Positions 8,275-18,242 are shown, numbered from the stretch's first letter. The stretch is DNA of 64,000 bases from Crocosphaera sp. UHCC 0190 (GCF_034932065.1 NZ_JAYGHP010000005.1:62001-126000), one strand, 5' to 3'. Notes: a model not told the origin generated them from the letters alone. A program made the numbers and translations.

Positions 8275-9243
8275 TCACTTTTGAATAGATACTTGTTGAG
8301 GAAGATCAGTCACAAAGAAGGTTTCCCCCATTTTTTCACCGATAGTATTAACACGGTTTTGAATCCGATCTAAAAATTCATGTAATCCAATTTCTATGAT
8401 ATCATCAATCACAGTATAAGCTAATTCAGAACACAAACGGCCTAAGGAGCGTTCGGCAGAATTACTCCAAATTCCTAATGGCGTTCCTGTGATTTGATGA
8501 AGAGACTGCTGTACTTGACGCAAACAAAAATAGATAGATCGGGGAAACTCTCGGTTTAAAATCAAAAATTCTGCCACATTATTTGGCAAAATACGTCTTT
8601 GACGTTTTCGATACATTTCATAAGCACTAGCAGACTTTAAAAGAGCGATCCATTGAATTTGATCTAAGGGAGTTCCTACCCATTCCGCAGAAGGCAATAA
8701 ATAGAAGTATTTTACATCAAGAATTCGAGCCGTTTTATCAGCCCTTTCTTGAAGTCTTCCCATGTGTCCAAAGTGCCATGCCTCATTATGGGTCATGGTA
8801 GCATCCATTACCCCTGCAAAACGATGGCTAGAAAGTTTTACTTGGGTGAAGAAATTGGGGAGAGCAGATTGAGGATGATGTTTTGTTGCCTCGATAATCA
8901 GACGATAAAAACGATTCACTTCTTCCCACATTTCTGAGGAAATAATTTCCCGTACAGAACGGGCATTTTCTCGCGCCATTTGTAAACAAGATAGGATAGA
9001 ATTAGAATAGTCTTGATCAAAAGTAAGGAAATGAATAACATTTTCTGCGGTGGCTTTACCGTACTTTTCAGAAAATAGTTTTAGATCTCCTGTTGTGAAT
9101 ACTAATGGTTGCCATTGTTGGGTTACACCTGGGGGCAAATCTAGCATCAAATTGAGGTTAACATCTACAAAACGAGCCACATTATCTGCTCGTTCAATGT
9201 AGCGATTTAGCCAATAAATTGAATCTGCAACACGACTTAACAT
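8275..9243 (-). CDS. Alpha-E domain protein (DUF403)
   Basis: A 322-residue, mostly helical protein of the alpha-E family. It opens with MLSRVADSIYWLNRYIERAD, the family hallmark, and contains WHFGHMGRLQERADKTAR around residue 160. Alpha-E proteins almost always accompany a circularly permuted ATP-grasp ligase and a transglutaminase-like protein, as here. Their biochemical role is not established; a partner or scaffold of the ligase has been proposed. It lies 60 bases downstream of the ATP-grasp gene, with a short palindrome in the gap. Confidence 0.92.
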   Translation of the reverse strand: MLSRVADSIYWLNRYIERADNVARFVDVNLNLMLDLPPGVTQQWQPLVFTTGDLKLFSEKYGKATAENVIHFLTFDQDYSNSILSCLQMARENARSVREIISSEMWEEVNRFYRLIIEATKHHPQSALPNFFTQVKLSSHRFAGVMDATMTHNEAWHFGHMGRLQERADKTARILDVKYFYLLPSAEWVGTPLDQIQWIALLKSASAYEMYRKRQRRILPNNVAEFLILNREFPRSIYFCLRQVQQSLHQITGTPLGIWSNSAERSLGRLCSELAYTVIDDIIEIGLHEFLDRIQNRVNTIGEKMGETFFVTDLPQQVSIQK

Positions 9244-9277
9244 GGGAATTCTGAATAATAAATTGATAATTGATCTC

Positions 9278-9302
9278 AGGGCGAACGGCCATTCGCCCCT
9301 AC
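9278..9302. repeat. Short palindromic repeat (GGGGCGAA type)
   Basis: A 25-base near-perfect palindrome built from AGGGCGAACGGCC and its mirror ATTCGCCCCTAC. It fills most of the short gap between the ATP-grasp and alpha-E genes. A sister copy lies at 20807-20828. Confidence 0.7.
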
Positions 9303-9303
9303 T

Positions 9304-10746
9304 TTAACTGTTTAAAACCCAAGTATCTTTACTTCCTCCTCCTTGAGAAGAATTAACCACTAAAGATCCTTTCGTTAAAGCTACTCTCGTTAGTCCCCCT
9401 GGATGAACATAAACTTCATCCCCGCGATGTAAAATATAGGGACGTAAATCAACGTGTCGTCCTTCAATTTGTCCCTCAATAAAAGTTGGGACACGGGATA
9501 AACTTAAGGTGGGTTGAGCGATATAATTACGAGGATTAGCTATGATTTTTTGAGCAAATTCTTCCCGTTGTTCTTGGGTAGAATTGACCCCTACCAACAT
9601 TCCATAACCACCCGCTTCATTGGCCGCTTTGACCACTAATTTATCTAAGTTTTCTAAGACATAATTGCGATCGCTTTCTTGCCAACATAAATGGGTAGGA
9701 ACATTTGATAAAATCGGCTCTTCTCCTAAATAGTAGCGAATCATTTCTGGTACATAGGCATAAACCACCTTATCATCAGCAACCCCTGTACCTGGTGCAT
9801 TCGCTAAAGCAACCCTACCCTGACGATAAACCTCCATTAACCCCCGAACCCCTAAAAAAGAGTCAGCGCGAAACTCTAAAGGATCAATAAATTCATCATC
9901 CACACGACGATAAACCACATCAACCCGTTGTAGTCCTTTTGTGGTCTTCATTTGCAAATAACCATCAACCACAACTAAGTCTCGTCCTTCTACTAATTCT
10001 ACCCCCATTTGTTGGGCTAAAAATGAGTGTTCAAAATAGGCAGAATTATAAATTCCCGGTGTTAATACGACAACCGTAGGATCAGGAATTTGAGGACTGG
10101 CTAAATTCAGTAAAGTTTCTAATAGATGACTTGCATAGTCATCCACAGGTTTAACGGCCATGGTTTGGAAAATTTGGGGAAAAGTGCTTTTCATGACCCG
10201 ACGGTTTTCTAATACATAGGAAACCCCAGAAGGAACTCGCAAATTATCTTCTAAAACATACCATTGACCATCATTATGACGGACTAAATCTGTGCCTGTA
10301 ATATGACACCAAATGCCCGATGGTGGGGTTAAGTTAACACAAGGACGGAGAAATCCTTGGGCTGATTCTATAATTTCGCGGGGAATTTTGCCATCTTTAA
10401 TGATTTTTTGTTGATCATAAATATCCCCTAAGAATAGGTTTAAAGCGTAAATTCTTTGCTTAAGACCTTTTTCTAATTTTTGCCATTCATTGCCATCAAT
10501 AATACGGGGAATAATATCAAAAGGAAAGATTCTTTCCACCCCTTGATCATCATTGTAAACGCGAAATGTAACCCCTAAATTAAACAATGCGAGTTGTGCT
10601 GTATCTAGATGTTGTTGCAGTTGTTCTAAGGATAATTGCTGCATCCATTGAATTAACGAGGCAGCATGGGATCTCGGTCGTCCTGGTGCTTCGTACAATT
10701 CATCATAAAATGTTTCGGGGTCATAGGTGTCAAGATGAACAGCCAC
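9304..10746 (-). CDS. Circularly permuted ATP-grasp protein (DUF404/DUF407)
   Basis: A 480-residue protein of the circularly permuted ATP-grasp type 2 family. Visible blocks are [55 protein letters not shown] (residues about 160-185), [30 protein letters not shown] and the final [18 protein letters not shown]-grasp enzymes join a carboxylate to an amine through an acyl-phosphate. This subfamily is predicted to make a peptide bond or tag. It begins the operon ATP-grasp, alpha-E, transglutaminase, M20 peptidase. The true substrate is unknown. Confidence 0.93.
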   Translation of the reverse strand: MAVHLDTYDPETFYDELYEAPGRPRSHAASLIQWMQQLSLEQLQQHLDTAQLALFNLGVTFRVYNDDQGVERIFPFDIIPRIIDGNEWQKLEKGLKQRIYALNLFLGDIYDQQKIIKDGKIPREIIESAQGFLRPCVNLTPPSGIWCHITGTDLVRHNDGQWYVLEDNLRVPSGVSYVLENRRVMKSTFPQIFQTMAVKPVDDYASHLLETLLNLASPQIPDPTVVVLTPGIYNSAYFEHSFLAQQMGVELVEGRDLVVVDGYLQMKTTKGLQRVDVVYRRVDDEFIDPLEFRADSFLGVRGLMEVYRQGRVALANAPGTGVADDKVVYAYVPEMIRYYLGEEPILSNVPTHLCWQESDRNYVLENLDKLVVKAANEAGGYGMLVGVNSTQEQREEFAQKIIANPRNYIAQPTLSLSRVPTFIEGQIEGRHVDLRPYILHRGDEVYVHPGGLTRVALTKGSLVVNSSQGGGSKDTWVLNS

Positions 10747-10847
10747 CGCAAATTCTCCACTAGCCTTGCTTCTGACAGGATCTGCCTGAAGGTATTTTAT
10801 TATTATAAATGAATCTTCATTTTCACTAAAGTAGTTTATTTAACTAA

Positions 10848-11258
10848 TTATCGATGTGATGACCGAGATGAACTGGTATGAGTTAAACTCCAATCCGGGC
10901 GAAGATTACAAGCATCGCGCAAATAAGGATGATAGATCTCTTTTTGAGGTTTTGGGGTGTTAACATGAATCAGTACCCTTATACAGCGTTTTAAGCTGCC
11001 CTCAACCTGCATTTGTTGCACATCCAAAAGGGGGACATCTTCCCATTGAGGACGTTGACGAGCGATCGCTGCTGGAAAAATGGCATTAAGATCCGGTGTT
11101 GCGGTAAAGGTGACACTAACAATATCTTCAAGGTTCAGTTGGTTGCGGGTTTCGATCGCATTTAGCAATTCAGTGACAGATTCTGTGATCGCCTCTTTGG
11201 TATTTTCTGATACTGTGGTTGCCCCTCGAATACCTCGCACTTTCCACTCCACAGTCAT
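10848..11258 (-). CDS. aroH: Chorismate mutase, AroH type
   Basis: A 136-residue chorismate mutase of the monofunctional, trimeric AroH family. It shows VRGIRGATTV at the N-terminus, TEAI..L near residue 26, VSVTFTATPDLNAIFPA with the AroH TxDL-like block, VPLLDVQQM and RCIRVLIHVNT. It converts chorismate to prephenate for Phe and Tyr synthesis. The last roughly 20 residues (Ser/His-rich) extend past the core. The DAHP synthase gene, which starts the same pathway, is 1.2 kb upstream on the same strand, separated by sppA. Confidence 0.93.
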   Translation of the reverse strand: MTVEWKVRGIRGATTVSENTKEAITESVTELLNAIETRNQLNLEDIVSVTFTATPDLNAIFPAAIARQRPQWEDVPLLDVQQMQVEGSLKRCIRVLIHVNTPKPQKEIYHPYLRDACNLRPDWSLTHTSSSRSSHR

Positions 11259-11352
11259 AATCCTCCGACAATTAAGGTGTTGATTTTATAGCAGTCGCCG
11301 TCTAGGTGTTTGACAGACGTTTTGTTTCAAACCTCAGTAAACAAAGGGTTTT

Positions 11353-11388
11353 ACTTCTAACTTCTGACTTATGACTTCTAACTTCTGC
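11353..11388. repeat. Heptameric tandem repeat (ACTTCTR)
   Basis: About five degenerate copies of the heptamer ACTTCTG/A follow one another in the gap between aroH and sppA. The same heptamer recurs at 36244-36269. Such short tandemly repeated repetitive (STRR) heptamers are typical of cyanobacterial intergenic DNA. Confidence 0.8.
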
Positions 11389-11452
11389 TATATCACTCCC
11401 ATTCTCTCATCCTCAGACCCCTTTTTTGGTGTGTTTCCACCTCACACAAAAA

Positions 11453-12271
11453 TCATGGACGATATAACCATAAAGGTTGTCCATTGGTGGTTAATTCAAA
11501 TTCTAGCCAATTGATCGCCGTCCCAATCTTTGATTGACTTTGATTACGAGATAAAACCCGATTTAATAAAGATTTCGGTTCTTCAATGGTGTAACATAGG
11601 GCTTTGTCGGGATTAAGTCCTGCTAACTCAGCGGCCCAACGACGGGCATCTTCTTCCGTTCCTAGACGATCAACTACCCCTAATTCTAAAGCTTGTTGTC
11701 CGGTAAAAATGCGTCCATCGGCAAAACTTTTCACCTTTTCAACAGCTAAATTACGGCCTTGGGCCACCGTCGTCACAAATTGATCATAACTGGTATCAAT
11801 CATTTCTTGAAGAATCTGATGTTCTTCGGGGGTTAATTCTCGATCAAAGGAGAGAATATCTTTATAGGGGCCTGACTTAACCACTTGAAACGATACCCCA
11901 ATTTTATCTAAAAGCCGTTCTAAATTATTCCCCCGTAAAATAACCCCAATACTGCCAGTAATCGTGCCAGGGTTGGCCATAATATATTGGGCCCCCATGC
12001 CAATATAAACCCCACCAGAAGCGGAAATATTGCCAAAACTAGCGACAATTTTTACCTTATCTCCCAGTCTTTTCAGGGCTTCATAAATTTCTTGAGAGTC
12101 CCCTACTGTTCCTCCAGGAGAGTCAATGCGTAATAACAGGGCGGGAAATTTCTTCTCTTTCACCGTTTCTAGGGCTTTCAGCACACTTTTGCGAGTTTCT
12201 GAAGCGATCGCACCAGTAATTTCAATCCGCGCGATCTGTTTGCTGGTTCTGGGTTTAAAGGGCCAAATCAT
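11453..12271 (-). CDS. sppA: Signal peptide peptidase SppA, short form
   Basis: A 272-residue Ser/Lys protease of the short (single-domain) SppA type. The Ser nucleophile lies in the ISASGGVYIGMG block near residue 85 and the general-base Lys in SGPYKDIL about 55 residues later. RIDSPGGTVGDSQEIY forms the oxyanion region. SppA degrades signal peptides left in membranes. There is no clear N-terminal membrane anchor, as expected for the short type. It lies between DAHP synthase and aroH on the same strand, with 190-base gaps that suggest separate transcription units. Confidence 0.92.
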   Translation of the reverse strand: MIWPFKPRTSKQIARIEITGAIASETRKSVLKALETVKEKKFPALLLRIDSPGGTVGDSQEIYEALKRLGDKVKIVASFGNISASGGVYIGMGAQYIMANPGTITGSIGVILRGNNLERLLDKIGVSFQVVKSGPYKDILSFDRELTPEEHQILQEMIDTSYDQFVTTVAQGRNLAVEKVKSFADGRIFTGQQALELGVVDRLGTEEDARRWAAELAGLNPDKALCYTIEEPKSLLNRVLSRNQSQSKIGTAINWLEFELTTNGQPLWLYRP

Positions 12272-12354
12272 AGATAATTTTCAAATTATAGGGAAAATGG
12301 GAAGGAGAGGGTCAATACTGCTCGGTTAAGTCCAAAAACTCTATGAGATGCGGA

Positions 12355-12400
12355 GTGTGGGGTGTGTGGGGTGTGTGGGGTGTGTAGGGGGTATGGGGGG
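12355..12400. repeat. G-rich tandem repeat, period about 10
   Basis: About four imperfect copies of a GGTGTGTGGG-like unit run through the gap between the sppA start and the DAHP synthase stop. The strand is almost purely G and T, ending in a G-run. The tract is a likely slippage site and could form G-quadruplex-like structures on the + strand. Confidence 0.75.
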
Positions 12401-12460
12401 AAGGAAGTTTATGGTTTTCCCTCTCTTCCCACCCGAACCTATCCCTGTCAACAGTTACCT

Positions 12461-13519
12461 TTAAGCTAAGGCTACGGCTGATTGAGGCCAACGGTTGACG
12501 GTTTTCCCCATGATAGATAATTCTTGCATCAGACGATCAAATTTATCGGGGGTTAAGGACTGAGGGCCATCGGATAAAGCTTTAGCCGGGTTGGGATGAA
12601 CTTCAATCATTAAAGAATCGGTTCCTGCGGCGATCGCTGCGGTGGCCATGGAAGGCACATAATCAGATTTTCCGGTGCCATGACTGGGATCAATCATGAT
12701 CGGTAAATGAGTTAAGAGCCGTAGAACGGGCAAAACAGATAAATCTAAGGTATTACGGGTATATTTACCATCAAAAGTCCGAATTCCCCGTTCACAAAGA
12801 ATTATATTAGGATTCCCTGCCGCCAAAACATATTCGGCGGCCATTAACCATTCATCGATGGTGGCGGACATTCCCCGTTTCAGCAAGACAGGTTTATCTT
12901 GGGCCCCGACTTTTTTGAGGAGAGCGAAATTTTGCATATTTCTAGCCCCTACTTGGATCACATCGGCCACTTCTCCAATTTTATCTAAATCGGCGGTATC
13001 CATGACTTCAGTAATAATGCCCAGGCCACTCGCTTCTCTCGCTGCTGCCAATAATTCTAAGGCACTTTCTCCATGGCCCTGAAAAGCGTAAGGAGAAGTC
13101 CGGGGTTTATAGGCTCCACCCCGTAAAAAATGCGCCCCGGCTGCTTTAACCCGTTTTGCGGTTTCAACGATCATCGCTTCATTTTCCACGGAACAGGGGC
13201 CAGCGACCACTGCAATAGGATGATTTTTACCAATGGGGACGGGGCCATTGGGGGTACTGACCATGACTTCGCTATATTCCCCATGACGGAACTCTAAACT
13301 TGCCCGTTTAAAGGGTTTTTCTACCCGTAAAACATTTTCTATCCAAGGACTAATTTCTTGAATTTGTAGGGGATCTAGAGAAGCAGTTTCTCCCACTAAC
13401 CCGATGACCACTTTATGTTTCCCGACAATTTTTTCGGGAGTTAAGCCCCAATTTTCAAATTCTTGATTAATGCGCTCAATTTCATCCGTGGGTGAACCAA
13501 CTTTCATTACAACGATCAT
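12461..13519 (-). CDS. aroF: 3-deoxy-7-phosphoheptulonate synthase (DAHP synthase, AroA-beta/KDO8PS-like)
   Basis: A 352-residue enzyme that condenses phosphoenolpyruvate and erythrose 4-phosphate in the first step of the shikimate pathway. Residues 1-70 form the ferredoxin-like N-terminal regulatory domain of the Bacillus/Thermotoga-like type. The TIM-barrel follows with VAGPCSVEN, RGGAYKPRTSPYAFQG, VIQVGARNMQNFALL, KRGMSATIDEW, CERGIRTF and the metal-binding DPSHGTGKSDYV. Start is ATG at 13519. Regulation by an aromatic product through the N-terminal domain is typical of this subfamily. Chorismate mutase aroH is the next-but-one gene downstream. Confidence 0.94.
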   Translation of the reverse strand: MIVVMKVGSPTDEIERINQEFENWGLTPEKIVGKHKVVIGLVGETASLDPLQIQEISPWIENVLRVEKPFKRASLEFRHGEYSEVMVSTPNGPVPIGKNHPIAVVAGPCSVENEAMIVETAKRVKAAGAHFLRGGAYKPRTSPYAFQGHGESALELLAAAREASGLGIITEVMDTADLDKIGEVADVIQVGARNMQNFALLKKVGAQDKPVLLKRGMSATIDEWLMAAEYVLAAGNPNIILCERGIRTFDGKYTRNTLDLSVLPVLRLLTHLPIMIDPSHGTGKSDYVPSMATAAIAAGTDSLMIEVHPNPAKALSDGPQSLTPDKFDRLMQELSIMGKTVNRWPQSAVALA

Positions 13520-13616
13520 GAGTTTGCTTCCTCTGCTGTCAGTGATTGGGTGATGGTCTTGTTATGTCCTCATAAGTTTTTTTACCCTACTCTCAGGACA
13601 CAACCGCGAAAACAGG

Positions 13617-14087
13617 CTAATTTTTTTTGGTTTCTTGTCTGGCATTGCGCCAAGCTTCAAGGGTTCGTCCTAAGTTGGCGGTAAATTCTTGCCATCCCCA
13701 CCAACCGCCGACATGATTTTCATCCCATGAAGCGGAGAAGATACCATAACTTAAGCCTAACACTCCTAGGCCAAACAGTCCTAAACTGACAGCACCGACG
13801 GCCACAGTGGGAATTTCTAGCAATTTATGGCTAACAATCCAATAAAAAATGAAAAACGAGGACATTCCTAACCCAGTGGGAATTCCTGAAAAGATAGCCA
13901 TGCGTCTGATCATGCGCTGACTAACATTATCGGGAATAGCACGGAGACTGGCATTTTTGGAGGGATCATTGGCTTTTTTTGGGGTGGAAAAGGTTTGAGT
14001 TGGTGTTACTTTCGGAGTCTTAGGCTTTTTTTTATTTTTTTGACGGCGTTCAAAGGGTAAGGAGTCGGGTGAGGAGTTAGAAGGCAT
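13617..14087 (-). CDS. PAM68-like photosystem II assembly protein (DUF3464)
   Basis: A 156-residue protein with a basic, low-complexity N-terminal part (residues 1-45, rich in Lys, Pro and Ser). Two transmembrane segments follow (about 67-90 and 97-120), then a conserved tail with SASWDENHVGGWWGWQEFTANL. This is the PAM68 family, known in cyanobacteria and plastids to help early photosystem II assembly in the thylakoid membrane. It lies 95 bases downstream of rpsO on the same strand, a common cyanobacterial pairing. No gene symbol is fixed in bacteria. Confidence 0.88.
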   Translation of the reverse strand: MPSNSSPDSLPFERRQKNKKKPKTPKVTPTQTFSTPKKANDPSKNASLRAIPDNVSQRMIRRMAIFSGIPTGLGMSSFFIFYWIVSHKLLEIPTVAVGAVSLGLFGLGVLGLSYGIFSASWDENHVGGWWGWQEFTANLGRTLEAWRNARQETKKN

Positions 14088-14116
14088 AAGTTTTCAATAG
14101 GGTCAGAAATCATAGG

Positions 14117-14135
14117 GGGCGCAGGTTTTGCGCCC
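14117..14135. repeat. Hairpin between rpsO and the PAM68 gene
   Basis: GGGCGCAGGTTTTGCGCCC forms a perfect 7-bp stem with a five-base loop just downstream of rpsO. It has no T-run on either side, so it looks more like a dispersed palindrome than a terminator. Confidence 0.5.
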
Positions 14136-14182
14136 ATCGGCAGTAATTCTGGGGCCGAATACTTGCCCCTGGTGGTTTTGAA

Positions 14183-14452
14183 CTAACGACGGATACCCAG
14201 ACGTTTAATTAAGTTCTGATAACGCTCTACATCTTTGCTACTAATGTAAGCCAACAACCGTCTCCGACGGCCAATCATTTTCAAAAGTCCACGACGGGAG
14301 GCATGATCTTTGGGATTTTGTTTCAAATGACCGGTCAATTGTGTAATCCGTTCTGTTAATAGGGCCACCTGCAAGTCAGGAGATCCAGTATCTGTCTCAT
14401 GAACTTGATATTCACTCATGAGGGTTTGTTTTTGGGTAGCTGTCAAACTCAT
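14183..14452 (-). CDS. rpsO: 30S ribosomal protein S15
   Basis: An 89-residue S15 protein that binds the central domain of 16S rRNA. I use the internal ATG at 14452, giving [16 protein letters not shown], because the family starts there; an upstream ATG would add 11 unrelated residues. Hallmarks are [34 protein letters not shown] and the [13 protein letters not shown] block. It is divergent from glgB, with about 170 bases between the two starts. Confidence 0.97.
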   Translation of the reverse strand: MSLTATQKQTLMSEYQVHETDTGSPDLQVALLTERITQLTGHLKQNPKDHASRRGLLKMIGRRRRLLAYISSKDVERYQNLIKRLGIRR

Positions 14453-14622
14453 AGAAGTTATTGAATAAATGCTGCAATCTCCCATATTATCATTTATTTT
14501 TTGATCTAACTACCTTGAGTCGCCGACCCAATAGCGAGGCTTTAAATTCATTTCTTTGGTAAGATGCACTAGGGCAGATACAAGCCTTCCTCCTTCTTCA
14601 GTTTGTTGAGATTGCTAGCCGA

Positions 14623-16923
14623 ATGACCACCACTATATCCCCCGATCAAGTTAATCAGATTGTTTACAACCTACATCATGACCCCTTTGAAATTTTAGGT
14701 TGTCATCCCTTGGAAGAAAATGGCAAACCCACCCAATGGGTTGTCCGTGCCTATTTACCCAAAGCACAAGCGGCCTGGGTATTATGTCCCACGGAACGCC
14801 AAGAATATTCTATGGAGTCGGTTCATCATCCCAACTTTTTTGAATGTATTATTGAAACCCCAGAACTTAATAATTATCAGTTACGGGTTAAAGAAGGGGA
14901 ACAAGAAAAAGTTATTTATGATCCCTACGCTTTTCGCTCTCCCTATGTTACTGACTTTGACGTACACTTATTTTCTGAAGGCAACCACCACCGCATTTAT
15001 GAAAAATTAGGGGCCCATCTGGCAGAAGTAGAAGGGGTAAAAGGGGTTTATTTTGCGCTGTGGGCCCCCAATGCGCGGAATGTCTCCATTATTGGAGATT
15101 TTAATCAATGGGATGGCCGAGAACACCAAATGCGGAAGCTTAGTAATATCCTTTGGGAACTGTTTATTCCTGAACTCGGCCCAGGAACTGCCTATAAATA
15201 TGAAGTGAAAAACTGGGAAGGTCATATTTACGAAAAATCTGACCCCTATGGATTTTATCAAGAAGTTCGCCCCAAAACGGCCTCCATCGTGGCTGATCTA
15301 GACAGTTATCAATGGAATGATGGGGAATGGATGGAAAAGCGACGGAATGCTGATCCCCTCGCTCAACCGATTTCTGTTTATGAAGTTCATATCGGATCAT
15401 GGTTACACGCTTCCTCATCGGAAAAAACCCCCTTACTTAATGGGGAATGTGACCCCGTTCAAGTGTCGGAATGGAATACGGGGGCCCGTTTCCTTAGTTA
15501 CTATGAATTAGCGGATAAGTTAATTGCCTACGTCAAAGAATTGGGGTACACCCATATTGAATTATTACCCATCGCTGAACATCCTTTTGATGGGTCTTGG
15601 GGATATCAAGTCACGGGATATTATGCCCCTACATCCCGTTATGGCCGTCCTGAAGATTTTATGTATTTTGTGGATAAATGCCATGAAAACGGTATCGGGG
15701 TGATTGTGGACTGGGTTCCTGGTCACTTCCCTAAAGATGGTCATGGGTTGGCCTTTTTTGATGGCACTCACCTCTACGAACACGCTGACCCCCGTCAGGG
15801 AGAACATAAGGAATGGGGAACACTTGTATTTAATTATGGTCGCAATGAAGTCCGTAATTTCTTAGTGGCGAATGTGTTGTTTTGGTTTGATAAATATCAC
15901 ATTGATGGAATTCGGGTTGATGCTGTCGCGTCAATGATCTACTTAGATTATTGCCGTAAAGAGGGGGAATGGGTCGCTAACCAATACGGGGGACGGGAAA
16001 ACCTCGAAGCTGCTGATTTCTTGCGTCAGGTTAATAGTGTCCTCTTTAGCTATTTTCCAGGGGTTCTATCTATCGCTGAAGAGTCCACAGACTGGCCGAT
16101 GGTTTCTTGGCCTACCTATACAGGAGGGTTAGGCTTTAATCTGAAATGGAATATGGGATGGATGCACGATATCCTCGATTATTTCAGTATGGACCCTTGG
16201 TTCCGTCAATACCATCAAAATAACGTAACTTTCAGTATGTGGTATAACTACAACGAGAATTTTATGTTAGCTCTATCCCATGATGAGGTGGTTCATGGAA
16301 AGAGTAATATTATTGGCAAAATGCCAGGGGATGAATGGCAAAAGTACGCCAATGTCCGCAGTTTATTCACCTATATGTTTACTCATCCTGGCAAAAAAAC
16401 CATGTTTATGAGTATGGAGTTTGGCCAGTGGAGTGAATGGAATGTTTGGGGTGATTTAGAATGGCATTTATTACAGTATGAACCCCATCAGCAATTAAAA
16501 CAGTTTTTTGTTGATGTTAATGCTCTTTATAAACAGGAAGCTGCTTTATATAACCGCGATTTTGAACAGGAAGGGTTTAGCTGGATCGATTGTAATGATA
16601 ATCGTCATAGTGTGGTATCTTTTATCCGTCGGAGTAAAGATCCTGAAGACTTTTTGATTGTGGTCTGTAATTTTACCCCTCAACCCCATAGTCATTACCG
16701 TATTGGGGTTCCTGAAGCGGGATATTACACCGAATTGTTTAATAGTGATGCTAAACAATATGGCGGTAGTAATATGGGTAATTTAGGGGGTAAATGGACG
16801 GATGAATGGTCATTCCATAATCTACCTTATTCCTTGGATTTATGTTTGCCACCGTTAGCGGTTTTGGTCTTCAAATTAGATCGGAAAAAACTCGCAGAAG
16901 TAACAAAAACTTCGGAAGTGTAA
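14623..16923 (+). CDS. glgB: 1,4-alpha-glucan branching enzyme
   Basis: A 766-residue GH13 branching enzyme that makes alpha-1,6 branches in glycogen. An N-terminal carbohydrate-binding region (residues about 15-105) and a CBM48 domain (about 125-215) precede the (beta/alpha)8 barrel. Catalytic regions are DWVPGHF (I), GIRVDAV with the nucleophile Asp433 (II), SIAEEST with acid/base Glu486 (III) and [11 protein letters not shown] (IV). The C-terminal beta-domain ends near residue 755. The length is usual for cyanobacterial GlgB. A possible -10 TAAGAT lies about 60 bases upstream. No other glycogen gene is nearby. Confidence 0.97.
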   Translation: MTTTISPDQVNQIVYNLHHDPFEILGCHPLEENGKPTQWVVRAYLPKAQAAWVLCPTERQEYSMESVHHPNFFECIIETPELNNYQLRVKEGEQEKVIYDPYAFRSPYVTDFDVHLFSEGNHHRIYEKLGAHLAEVEGVKGVYFALWAPNARNVSIIGDFNQWDGREHQMRKLSNILWELFIPELGPGTAYKYEVKNWEGHIYEKSDPYGFYQEVRPKTASIVADLDSYQWNDGEWMEKRRNADPLAQPISVYEVHIGSWLHASSSEKTPLLNGECDPVQVSEWNTGARFLSYYELADKLIAYVKELGYTHIELLPIAEHPFDGSWGYQVTGYYAPTSRYGRPEDFMYFVDKCHENGIGVIVDWVPGHFPKDGHGLAFFDGTHLYEHADPRQGEHKEWGTLVFNYGRNEVRNFLVANVLFWFDKYHIDGIRVDAVASMIYLDYCRKEGEWVANQYGGRENLEAADFLRQVNSVLFSYFPGVLSIAEESTDWPMVSWPTYTGGLGFNLKWNMGWMHDILDYFSMDPWFRQYHQNNVTFSMWYNYNENFMLALSHDEVVHGKSNIIGKMPGDEWQKYANVRSLFTYMFTHPGKKTMFMSMEFGQWSEWNVWGDLEWHLLQYEPHQQLKQFFVDVNALYKQEAALYNRDFEQEGFSWIDCNDNRHSVVSFIRRSKDPEDFLIVVCNFTPQPHSHYRIGVPEAGYYTELFNSDAKQYGGSNMGNLGGKWTDEWSFHNLPYSLDLCLPPLAVLVFKLDRKKLAEVTKTSEV

Positions 16924-16934
16924 GATAGTTCCCT

Positions 16935-16962
16935 GTGGGGGCAATTCATGAATTGCCTCTAC
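16935..16962. repeat. Short palindromic repeat downstream of glgB
   Basis: A 28-base palindrome with core GCAATTCATGAATTGC and GTGGGG/CCTCTAC ends. It belongs to the GTAGGGGC-type family also seen at 45062, 54669 and 61222. It lies 12 bases after the glgB stop codon and could stabilise or end the transcript. Confidence 0.65.
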
Positions 16963-17071
16963 ACAAGTCTATTGTATTAATCTATGATTAATGCTTCTTG
17001 CCATTGTATAATGATATCACTATATTCTTCTGCTTAAGTTTAGAGAAAATAGCACTATATTTCATTATTTT

Positions 17072-18046
17072 TTAGTAATTTATAATCAGAATTTCTCTAA
17101 TTTTACCCCGACTATTCCCTTTAGAATTAATCATTCTTGTCGCATCAATACGAGTAATATTAAACCCTTTATATAATTCATCAAAAAACGGATCATCAAC
17201 ATAATTTGTTGGATCAGAATTACTCAGCATTTGTAAGGCCCCTTGCTTTGAAGCGATTATAAATATATCCTTTAAGCGTCGTTGTTCATCATCATTAAAA
17301 TCTAAAGAACTATAAGCATTAAAACTCGCCGTTTGACTAATAGGACGATAGGGAGGATCATAATAAATAAAGGTAGATTCATCAACATAGTTCAGAACTT
17401 CAGCAAAGTTTTTGTGTTGAATTTCAGCAATTTTAAAAGCTTTATTAACAGCTTTTAAGTTAGTTTCATGGAGTATTCTAGGATTTTTATGACGACCAAT
17501 TGGAACATTAAAATTACCCTTGCTATTGACGCGATATAATCCATTAAAACAGGTTTTATTAAGAAAAATGGTATAAGCTGCCCTTTCTACCCAATCTTTT
17601 GTATAATTATTCCCATCAATATTTTTATCAAATGTATTGTAAATCTTTCTTGTTTGATAATAAAAATCGCTTCTTTTTTCAGGGGTTAAACTAAGATAAG
17701 CTTTTTCTAAAATTGATAATTGATTAATTAAATCATCAACATGATTTTGAATCACTTTATAAAGAATAATTAATTCTGGATTTTTATCAAATAAATAAGC
17801 TTTTTTGAGGTGAAACTGAGAATAAACATCAAAAAATACTGCCCCACCCCCGAAAAATGGTTCTAAATAAGTCGTGATTTTTCCCTGTCTAAGTTGTGTT
17901 GGATATCTCTGTTGAATTTCTGACAATAATTGCGTCTTGCCTCCTGCCCATTTTAGCACAGGAGACGGTTTAATTAGTTGTTTTTGAGGGTAATTAGGAA
18001 AAAGTGATAATTGCTTAGTAATCTGAGAATTTATGTCATTGATCAT
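17072..18046 (-). CDS. Dam-like DNA adenine N6-methyltransferase
   Basis: A 324-residue D12-class methylase. The SAM-binding motif I is LKWAGGKTQLL (about residues 29-39), followed by FFGGGAVFFDV, and the catalytic motif IV is YYDPPYRPIS (about 226). The protein is of usual size for the Dam/DpnM group, which methylates GATC, but the target cannot be proved from sequence. No restriction endonuclease gene is adjacent, so it is an orphan methylase. The gene is visibly more AT-rich than neighbouring glgB. HIP1 (GCGATCGC) contains GATC, so this enzyme could be the one that marks HIP1 sites. Confidence 0.9.
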   Translation of the reverse strand: MINDINSQITKQLSLFPNYPQKQLIKPSPVLKWAGGKTQLLSEIQQRYPTQLRQGKITTYLEPFFGGGAVFFDVYSQFHLKKAYLFDKNPELIILYKVIQNHVDDLINQLSILEKAYLSLTPEKRSDFYYQTRKIYNTFDKNIDGNNYTKDWVERAAYTIFLNKTCFNGLYRVNSKGNFNVPIGRHKNPRILHETNLKAVNKAFKIAEIQHKNFAEVLNYVDESTFIYYDPPYRPISQTASFNAYSSLDFNDDEQRRLKDIFIIASKQGALQMLSNSDPTNYVDDPFFDELYKGFNITRIDATRMINSKGNSRGKIREILIINY

Positions 18047-18081
18047 TGAAAAAATTGTGTTTAAGGAGAAATGAGAGATTA

Positions 18082-18230
18082 AAACCCTTAAGGGTTTAGC
18101 TAGATAAACAAAACCCGTCTACACGGGTTAAATTTAGCATCCGAAGGGAGACTTTAATTTACATAGTATCAGAAAATGTTTATTAAGAAAATACAATCCC
18201 TCCCTTAAAAAAGGGGGGTTAGGGGGGATC
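18082..18230. repeat. Cluster of dispersed palindromes
   Basis: The gap upstream of the methylase gene holds three repeat units: AAACCCTTAAGGGTTT (18082-18097), AACCCGTCTACACGGGTT (18112-18129), and a C/G-rich hairpin starting CCCTCCCTT and continuing as AAGGGGGGTTAGGGGGG (18198-18230). The last is a repeat frequently found between cyanobacterial genes. None encodes protein. Confidence 0.65.
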
Positions 18231-18242
18231 AAAGACTTAATA

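Noticed and set aside
14453-14485. Upstream ATG for S15
   Set aside because: It would add 11 residues not found in S15; the internal ATG gives the standard 89-residue protein.
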